From Pogona vitticeps (Eukaryota; Chordata; Lepidosauria; Squamata; Agamidae): 64,000 bases of DNA. The stretch lies in contig NC_135785.1 in the NCBI RefSeq assembly GCF_051106095.1, positions 219,157,045-219,221,044 of the forward strand, in the 5' to 3' direction. Position numbers and translations under genes: made by a program. Shown piece after piece: positions 45,201 through 55,900 of this stretch; position 1 is the stretch's first letter, and the number at the start of each line of letters is the position of its first letter. The notes beneath the pieces are model-generated. The model ran no database searches, was not told the DNA's origin, and saw nothing but the letters and a program-made list of their open reading frames with translations.

Positions 45201-46924
45201 AAGCATGACATTTTATCTCTTTTTTTAAAAAGTTGCTTCTAGTAGTAAAACAAATGGAAAGCAGACAAAGACAATTTTCTTAAGTCACTTCTCCAAAGGC
45301 TTTCATGTATTTTCTCTTTTGCTTCTAAGCCTCAGCTTGAATTTCTGTTCAGTACTGAAGTAGTTTATTTCTATGGAACACATATGTACTAGCAGATTAT
45401 GTGATTTTAGATCTAAAGAGCTACTTTAGATGAACCTAAGGGATTGTACACACCGAAAAGGATTTGTCTCCTCCACATACAGATATGCTTTGTGTGCCCA
45501 TGTGCAAGAGAGAGACATGATACCTTCATGCTGTTATCACAAAGTGGTCAGAAACGAAGCCCCCAACCCCTTGGATCTGTTCTGTGGATCCTGCCATGAT
45601 TAGTAACCACAAAAGGCTGAAAAAGTGCATGGTAAACCTATGCCATTTTGATACCTTATAAATGGGCTCTGCAAGTTGAGTCATGGCAACTGGACTTGAG
45701 TAGCAAAATGTTTCAACCTGACAAGAAAGAAGTCCAGTTGCCATGAATCAACTTCCAGATAACTTCACCTGGATGACTGAGAATCTTCACAAACTTATAA
45801 ATGGGCTGAAAATAAAGGACTATCTATGCATCAATATGGATGTAACTTAAAGTCAGACTGACACATATTGTGTCAGTCTGAAAAACAACACTAGTTAAAA
45901 AAATTAAGCAGTGAGGCAGTCTTGAAGAGCTTGAGAATTACTGCAGGTTCCAAGCAGAATTTCCAATTAATGTCCCCCTAAAATTAACATAACTGAAATA
46001 GTGTTTTGGGCTAATGCACTACTTTGGGATTTAAAAATGTGAATGGTCATAAGTGTAACATCTTCCAATGAATTTCAAAAGGTTGTACATCCTACCAGGA
46101 AGTTAACTAAAACATCAAGCTCTAAATAGAGTTGAAGGTAATCAGAATGCAATGGAACACTGCAAAACAATGTGGTATTTATTAGAAGTACTCACATCAA
46201 ACTGGATCCCTAAATAATTCACAGTGATTTCAATTCCCCTTGTAACTGGATCTGTTTTCCCAACTCGGTCAAATACAATATTGATTGTAGCCTGAAGGAA
46301 GGAAAAGAGAGAGTGACACACAAAGCTACTCTTCTATAGTATGGAAACCACCCACACAAAACTCGCCAGTGATCTTACACACTTAAGTGTGCAATCCTAA
46401 CTCAAATACATCCTGGGAGTAGGCGTTGGAGTTGGGGCAAGCCTCCTCTGCTGGCAATAATCTCCTCCTCCTGGTTGATTTCAGGAATCTAGGTAATCTA
46501 CAAAATAATCTGCCAGCAGAACTGCTCTCCTGATTATGATCTGCTGGCAAATGATTTGAGAATGCACAGCGAGACCCAGGGTTCTGCAAGACCTGAAAAA
46601 AGAGCCACAATGCTATTGCAAATTTAGATTAAGGCAAGAACAGTCCTAAGTAATTTCCAACATCCCTGGGTCAGAAGAGGGTTGCATCCTGAACTGCTTC
46701 AGTTGGCCTAATGTTGGGTCTGATGGCACGTGACCATCCTGGCTAGTTAGGACAGCACTTTTATACATCAAAAGGCATACATGTCTTGCCTGAAAACTGA
46801 TTTGATCCCTAAACCAGTGGTTCTTAACCTTTTTGAAAGCAACGCCCCCTTGAGCCATTGAGGAAGTTATCATCGCCCCCCTCCCCGCAGTGATATTGAT
46901 TGATTGATTGATTGATTGATTGAC

Positions 46925-46971
<47 letters not shown>

Positions 46972-49900
46972 CACTTAAATCCAATGACCCCTGAAAACAA
47001 AATTCAATTCCAAGAAAATGAAATGCCCCCAAAAAGTAACATTTAATGATTTAGTTGCAAGTGAATTTTAAGACACAAAAAGAAATATAAAAAGGGCATA
47101 AAAACAAACCGCAATGCAGGAACTAAAAATTTCAAAATGAAAACTCTGAAACTAAATTAAGATTGGAGGAAAATATATATTCATGCACATTGTAAAAAGG
47201 CTGCAGCCATCTTCACAGGTTTGGCTTGCTCCAGCGCCCCCCTACTGCCCCCCTTCTGCTCCAGCGCCCCCACGCCACCCATTTTCGTTCTACCGCCCCC
47301 CTGAAAAATGAAATCGCCCCCTGGGGGGCATTATCGCCCACGTTAAGAACCACTGCCCTAAACAACTGGGAGTCAGACTGTATTATGACTGAAAATGCAA
47401 GAAAGTGAGGAAAACTCTCTACTAAGCACAACTTCTGCCAGACTACAAAATATAAATTGTCATCACAATTGTAATTTACGTACCATAAAAATTTTCCAGA
47501 CACAGTAGATGGAGAAAAAATAGCCGAGAAAGTTGAAATATTTTCCTTGGAATGTTTTAGAATATTCTATTCTTTCCTGGAAAGAAATGTGTATTTTTTC
47601 AGGTTCATGAGACATTCACAGTAACCAACATGGGTATTGATGGGTTTCCCATCAATAAACAATTAACATATCATATAGATTATGTCCATGAATAATGCAC
47701 ACTGGCCCATTTACAGCTGCCAGATCAACATTTGCAAAGGGTGCATAACTTCAAGTTACGTAAGAGGGAAATAACCTAGACTTCTAGGAGTACCTTCAAG
47801 TCACAAAGCATGCTCTCTATGTATTTCTATTAACATATTTGTCTATGAAAATACAGTGGTGCCTCGCTTAGCGAGTGCACCGTATAGCGATGTTTCCGTA
47901 TAGCGATCCCTTTTTCAGGATCGCTATACGGAAACATACCCGATCTTCGCAATGGGGAAAACCCACATTGCGAAGATCGGGTATTGCGGCGGCCATTTTG
48001 GAGCCGCCGAACAGCTGTTCGGCGGCTCCAAAATGGCTGCTGGAAGCCCGAAATGGCTGCCGGCAGCCATTTTCACGCCCTGCCCTCGCTTAGCGAGGGC
48101 GCGAAAATGGCTGCCGGCAAGGGGAATCCTCGCTGAACGGGTAAGTAAGCAAAGTATTGGAACGTATTAAACTAAGTTTAATGAGTTTCAATACGTTTTC
48201 CCTACCCGTTTAGCGACGATTCCGCATAGCGAGGTTAATCCGGAACGGATTAACCTCGCTATGCCGGGCACCACTGTATTAACTTTTACAAGACACAGGC
48301 ATTCCTTGCTCAACAAAGCCTGTCTATAAACCATGGCTAGGGAAACTTTGGCCTCCAGATGTTTCAACTTCCTCCCAGATGCCCCAGTCAGGATAGCCAA
48401 TGGAAAACAAGTAGTAGTCCATAACATCTGGACAGCCAAACATGACCTCACTGTAATAAATGGACAACAAATGTACAAAGTTCTCCCAACATGGCACAGA
48501 TGTCTGGTTTGTACTAGAATACATTATCTCAGAGAAGGTTTGAACTGGGTGAAGATAGTTTAATCATCTCCTTTCTGAATTTTAAGAAAAAAGACAGGAT
48601 GGGATATTATAAAGGGACAGCTCCCATACTGCACCAGTCTTTGGATGATACCTAAGTTTGGACTAAGTTTTGCTCCTACCCTGGAGTTTATTACCCACCC
48701 ATCAGGCACAAGAACACTCCCCTTAGCCTGCACCTTGGTAGCATGGAGGTCAGCTGTTTCCAAGAAAAGCTGCCGACTCAGCTCCTCCAAGGCATCTATT
48801 TCCTGCTGGATAACTGCCAGATCTGGCAAACCAAAGTTGTCAAGGACAAAATCCCATATAAAATCATCTGAAATGCAACACAGACCTCCAGTTTCCACTC
48901 ACCCTTTAGCCCACAACATTTGCACAACGTATGAAAATATCTCAGGGATAAGGAACATAATATAAAATGCCATGCTGTTTCTCTCTCTCTCTCTTCATTT
49001 ATTTATTTGCTACCTTTCTCCCCCCAGGGACTTAAGGTAGCCCATAATATGTAAAATTACAAAAGAAGCAATGGTTTTAAAAACAGCATATAAATATCAC
49101 ATTAAAAACAAATAAATATATATTAAACTTAAAAACCAAGATTAAAAACCATTTTCAAACATCTGCAAGATAATAAACAAGCATTCTTGAGACACTTACT
49201 GCTTAAAAGCCTGCCTAAAGACCAAAGTCTTTGCCTGACAATGGAAAGACAAGAGAAAGGGAACTAAACTGGCTTCTCAGAGCAACCTGGGAGCAATGAC
49301 TGAGAAGGCCTCTCTTATGTCCTCGCCAAACAAGCTTGGGAAGATGGTGGAATCTAGAGAAGGGCCTCCCCATAAGATCTTAAAAGCCCAGGAGGCTCAT
49401 ATGAGGTTTACCACCCTTCAGGTAGCCTGGACCCAAGTCATATAGGGCTTTATAGAACATAACCAACACTTTGAATTGGGCCTGGAAACAGATGGGCAGC
49501 CAGTGAAGCTATTGCACTGAGTTAAATGCTCCCTATAACCAATGCTAGTCAGCAATCTAAACAACACATTTCTTTGCAATGGCTCTCAATGGCAAAATAA
49601 CTGTAACACATTACTGCTGTCCCAGGAACATTATGGTTAAATCCACCTGTTAAATCCCAATTGGACCCCTTAAAGGAGGAAGACTTGTTGAGTAAACACT
49701 GACATAGGTCTCATTGACTCAGTGGGGCTCCTTTAGAGGGGACTGACAAATCAATTTAGCCCTATGTGTCCCATGCAAGGTAATAGCCAAAAGCCTGAAT
49801 TGCAACTTACCTTTGTCGATCTAGAAATAAAGACCAGACACTGGGTCATTACCCCAGTATGTGCTGCTAGGTATAATTTGGTATCTGTGTGTGAGTGATA

Positions 49901-52900
49901 CCACAGTCTGCCAATTATCATCATGGGGCAAAATTTAACTGCAAGTCTCATTGTCACAACATAAGCCCTAATTTTAGGACTTGCCTCCTCCTTCTTTCAT
50001 CTCTTAACTTTTTTTTTTTCACCACCTATCCTTCAGAGTTCTGAAGAATTGAAAAGCTTGCAGACCTTTGTGGCATTTTACCAGTCCTAATAAACGTATT
50101 GTCAAATTATGGATTTTAGTTTTACTCATTGGCCAGCATGACCAATGGCTAGCTTTATTTCTATTCCTTTACTACCAATTAGAAATTGTATACCATTCCC
50201 ACTTACAAGATTGCAATGGATGACGCAAAGTGGGTTTGTACTAGAGATGGGCATGACCTGCAGGTTCAGCAGTTTGTTTGTCAATCAAATGTCATTCAGC
50301 ACTTCAAAGCCCACTGGTGTTCATGTCTGGGTCTTTCTAACTGTGATGATGTGGAAAGGTGTTCGGGTGCATCTTGAATGGGCAATCAGGCACTTGACTA
50401 TAATGCACTCTGACACTTTATCAATTACCTGTAATTAGCCCTGGCAAGTTACACAGACCTTATGTTCTGGCCAGTATCTGGCAACATCCCACTGTAGTAA
50501 GTAAGCAAACATTGTTGTTAACCTTCAGTACAGGGGGAAATAACAATGCAAGTGTCTGATTTCACGGGACTACCTAGCTAACTCCATACCCGACTCCATG
50601 TCTCCCATTTACACACTGTTACTTCTGAGAACTGTTCCTTGATAAAAGGAAACCAGCTGACTAAGTGTCTCTCTGGATCAGGTTGTGGTGCTTGGCACTC
50701 ACGGGCACTGTACTTCTGTCGTGCTTTTAAATGTATAAAACTTAACAGTTGAGGGTCAAGGTTTCTCTATAGCCTCTTCTCTATGCATTAACAAATCCCC
50801 TTCATGACTTCTTTCAGTTTTAACCCAAGCAAGAATTCTCCACTACCTACAACACACACACACACACATACACAGTTTCTATTTGCCAAAGCTGAAAATA
50901 AAGGATACTTTCACTGCCTGGTGAAGATGCCGTAACACTTTTTATCATTCCCCAGAAACCAGTGGGCTTATTATGCACTTCTCCTCTCTGGAACATATTT
51001 CTGTGAACCATTGCTATCCTGATTGGGAGGAAAAGTCAAGAGCTAAAAAACAAGAGATACAAACTAGAACCAAAATAACCATAGCACATGGTCACAGAAC
51101 AATGGATCTACTGCTCATTACACTCAGAGAGGACCCAATGAAATCAGTGGCCAAAACCATAGTGGATATTTAAGCATGCACAAGAGGAATCACAAAAAAT
51201 GCCACAAAATGCCAGTTTTATGTTGGTTGTGTGCCGGTTCACATGGCTGACTGCATACCTTGCTTGCACCCAGCACCTTATCTATCAACTGCACTTAGCT
51301 GTAGCTATCTATCAACTACATCAGTGGTCCCCAACCTTGGGCCTCCAGATGTTCTTGGACTACAACTCCCAGAAGCCTTCACCACCACCTCTGCTGGCCA
51401 GGATTTCTGGGAGTTGAAGTCCAAGAACATCTGGAAGCCCAAGGTGGGGACTGAACTACATTGTTGCATGCATAAATAACCACTGTCTGGGACTTAAATT
51501 TAGTCACAACCAACATACTAATCACTGTGTGAAATCCAGTAGTAAGTTTATTTATTTACAAGATTTTTTAAGCCACACCATTACTAGTGGTCTCGCACAG
51601 GTGGTGATAATGATGGTCCGGCCCCCTGGGGCCAGACTGTCCATTCACAATTCCTCCGCTGCCGCCAGCTCTGTGATCCTTCCTATCACTCCGAAGCTCG
51701 CAATTGACTCGCCACTCCTGGCAGGAGGCAGGACGACAAGCCTCCCTGCCAGGTCGAAGAGTGGCTTGCCGATCGCGAACATGAGTGATAAGAAGGATCA
51801 CGGAGCTGGCAGCAACAGCTGAATTGTGAGTGGACAGTCTGGCCCCGGGGAGCCGGACCCTCGTTATTGCCACCTGTGCAAGGGTATTCATATACAAATA
51901 CAAATAGCCCCATCTCTAGCTCTAACTTTACTGACACCATTATCGCACACGACAACGTAAATCATTCTATCCGGTTATCAACTGTTTTAAGGTATTTTAA
52001 TGACTATTTGATTTCCTCCAAGACAAATATTTTGTCCACAGGAAAGTCACCGCTTGGATGGAAAATTCTTCAAAAATAAAAAAATAAAAAAGATTCTTTA
52101 CTGTGTTTGCCTTACCTTTTCTTCTTGCTGATGATCATATCCATTGTTTGGAGGAGCCGACGTTCCAAAGCAAGAATATCTGCATCAGTCACATTCCTAC
52201 ACAGAAATATATATGGACCTTTTCATACGCCTGTCGCCTCTAGAATAGCAAACGTTAACACAGCCCCTCCCCAGGTCTGTGCATCTCTTACACCCACTTC
52301 TCTACTTCTACTGGAGCACATTAAGATACAAAAATACAGATGCTGAACAGGGCCAAAATAATAGCCAATATCAAGTTAGTATCATTGTTACTGAGCCAGA
52401 GGAGATGGACAAGAGTTCATTTCTGGAAAGTTTGTACTCAGAATCAAAGACAGAGCAAACCAAGAGGAAACAATAGAACAGAGGTCAAAAAAAACCAAAG
52501 GAAGACAAAAATAAACAAACTAGGAAATTTTGTTTACCTTAGAAAATAAGACATATAAGTGTATGGACAATTGACTGCACCAAATCCAGAAAGCAGGGCC
52601 ATGAGGGTCACCCCAATCACACCCACCCGACTGATGAGCTGCTCTATGGATAGAATTCCTGAGGGAAAGGAAAAAAATATTATCTTAACATCACCACTAT
52701 TTTCACTGACATAAAACAAAGCAAACAATCACTCACCATGATATTACTTTGTTTTGAACAAGATAGGAAAGAAATTCAGGCGTTTCTCATGTCCCAGGCA
52801 TGCAACCACTGACTGGACAGACTCATAAGTTGAACAGCCAGTGGAGAAGACCCTGGACCAAGCCAGGCTTGGGCCACCTGGGCCATCCCAAATTGACACA

Positions 52901-55900
52901 CCAAACAAGGGGTCTCCAGGCTTGCAAGAAATGTGGCATCCCCAGGACCTGATAAGAGCAAAGGGACCGGCTACCCACTTCCAGGAGCTGCATGATCTCA
53001 GGTGCAGATACATGGACGCCAGTTGCATGGCTGAAGAGGTGACAAAATGACTTGCTATGTGCCATGGAGCTATCCCTTAAAGACTTCCTACATGGAAGGA
53101 AAGGAAATAGAGCCTGAAGAGAGTAGTCCTGAGCCAGCAGTGTAAGAGTACAGCTCCAGCTGCTGCTGGAATAGGATATTTGCTAGGAACTGCCCTGGGT
53201 GCTGTAACATGTCGTGCTGACCCTGCTCCATGGGGTCCCCAGTTCCCCCATATCATCCATTTCCACATCCTGGCACTCTTCAATGGGCAAAGACAACTAC
53301 TAATGCAGTTACAATTACTTCTTATATACAAGACTGCCACATAAGGAAGATACTGAAGTTAAGGTACAATGTCTTGTCATCTTTATAAACAATCTGCTTG
53401 CAAATTTCGTTCCTTTCTGCAGTCCTAGAAGGGAAACTGCGGAAATGTTTTCTGTTCTCTGGCAGACTCTCTATCATGCAAGTGGGCAACCACTTACTGT
53501 GATACTAGTCATGTGCAAGGGGGAAGCATGCTGAAGGGGCAAAAATACCACATCAATAGAAATTGGGCCCATGTAATTACACATTTCTTTTATTAGATCT
53601 TTAATCAAAATTCAAGAAGCATAGGAAAGTATAATTTAAATACTGAATTTCCTAAGACTGCAATCCTATGAACACTTTTTTGGAAGCAACCCCAATTGAA
53701 CACTTGGATTTGTATCTAAATGAATATGAACGGAATTGTGCTGTACAAGTCTTATTATACATAATTATACATAGTTTATTAAGTGTCTAGAAATCAATCT
53801 TAATTTTTGACATTTTGAATAAAGCTCACAGTCCCTTTTTCCACAGATCAAAAATAAATAATAATATAGTAATCCAAATAAATAAATAATATGCAGTGCA
53901 CAGTGGTTTGTTTCAGATAGTTAGGAAATCAGACAATAAACTGAAATACTGCATGACACTTACCATGCTTTGGACTGAGGATAGGAAAAGGATCTCCCAG
54001 TTTCCAGAAGAAATACATAAATACTAACCAGACAACACAGGCAAAAAGCAGTCTGTGTCTGTGTACTAAAAATTAATGTTAAAAAATCAAGAAAGAAAGA
54101 TAAAGAAGGATCATTAATAACACTCATATGTTACATAAAGCGACAAATATTATCTAATTTGGCACTCCAAAAAATTTATGCCGTTGCATATACTTACACA
54201 ATCGGATGTTGCTCACAACAAAGTAGCCAATATAAAAGGGCACCATGAACACCAGGACAAGCAAAATCACACAGAGGTTTAATTTCCAATGAAAATACCG
54301 AGAGCTGGAAATAACAGAGGGATTTTAAACACATTATCATAATTCATCTGTTTCTTCTTTATTAGACAAATAAGTAGCGCCTTTGGAAGATGCTATTGTT
54401 GCTAGGCATGCGCTTCAGAAACTATAGGCAGTGGTCATGTTGCTAATTGTGGGTGTGGCTTTTAGGTCTTTGAAGTGGTGGCTGTGATGGAAATTGAGTT
54501 TGAGAGGCAAACTGTTCTTCAGTAAATAAAGCGATCACTTTGCAAATGAAATCAAATAGGCAGACCTGGGCGAAATGTGGCCCTCCAGATGTTGCTGAAC
54601 TGCAACTCCCAGCAACCCTAGCCCACAAAGCCAATAATAAAGATTGCTAGGAGTTGCAGTTCAGCAACATCCGGAGGGCCGCATTTTGCCCAGGTCTGCC
54701 ATAGAGACTTGCATACCTTAGTGCTCTTGAACCAACTGTACTAGCTTCCTATTTATTTCCAAACTGATTTCTGATGTATAAAGCTCTACACAGCTTAATG
54801 ACAGAATATCTGAAAGACCACTTCCTGCCATATGAGCCTGTATAGAATCTGAGATCTTCAATAGGGATTTGCCATTTCATGACTGTGTGGTAGGGCTCCA
54901 ACTCCCAGAATTCTGGGAGTTGCATTGGTGCCCATTAGGATCTACAGAGGCATAGTCCCAAAGCATTACATGTCCCACAAAGGCCTAGGTCTCACAGGAA
55001 ACACAGGGACTTTCCTTTTTTGTACATTAACAACCGAAAATCTGAGTCTCAGACACCTGCAGGATAGACTCTGCTCTGGGCAAGTAAAATACAGGTGCCT
55101 GTATACGAGTATCTCTGGGCTGGAAGTCCCAGAATTCTTCCTGGGGAATTCTTGGAAGAATTCTGGAAGTTGGAGTCCAAAAAGGCCCCCAACAAATAGC
55201 TCACTCCTAATCTTTAATCTTCTGAACCTCCCACCCCAAAGATGTCAAGTCAGTAAGCAGACAAGCCCCAGCTTCTTCTGTAGCCTTTCCTAGTTTGTGA
55301 AACTCCCTCAAGGGAGGTCAGGCTGACTCCAGCCTTATGCCCTGTTTTCACCTAGCAGATTGGCGGGGCTTTGGGAAGATGGGGGGAAGCGCTTCCCCCC
55401 ATCATCCAGAAGCCCGCATTTTCGCCCAGCTGATCGGCGGGGCTTCAGGTTGATCGGGGGAAGCGCTCCCCCCCATCATCCCAAAGCCCGCATTTTCACC
55501 CAGCTGATCAGCAGGGCTTCAGAATGATGGGGGGAAGCGCTTCCCCCCATCATCCCGAAGCCCGCATTTTTGCCCAGCTGATTGGCAGGGCTTCGTGATG
55601 ATCGGGGGGAAGCGCTTCCCCGCAATCATCCCGAAGCCCTGCCGATCAGCTGTGCGAAAACGGTGTGTGTGTGATGATCGCTTCCCCACAATCATCACAA
55701 AGCGATTTTTCCCCATAGGGAACATCGCAATGCGATCGCAAAAGCGATCGCAAAATCTTCATCGCTATGCGGAGTCGTCATTAAACGGGGCGCCCGTTAA
55801 GCGAGGCAACACTGTACCTGGCTCAAACATGAGACAAAGCTGCATGCATATTACCACTAGTTGTGATGTCATTTCAGTTGTGCAAACGGAACCTGCCCAA

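Noticed and set aside
46646-47032. INQS-repeat open frame
   Set aside because: Translation of the TTGA microsatellite within a hAT-like element.
48010-48130. CpG-rich stretch as a promoter
   Set aside because: The CpGs belong to Tigger-like MITE copy E, which has clear ends and TA flanks.
50237-51916. A single large element bounded by agagatgggc motifs and containing GPR89 exon 8
   Set aside because: The sequences next to the two motifs differ, so they are ends of separate repeats.
55340-55660. CRISPR array
   Set aside because: Head-to-tail 74-bp repeats without distinct spacers, inside a MITE in a vertebrate intron.
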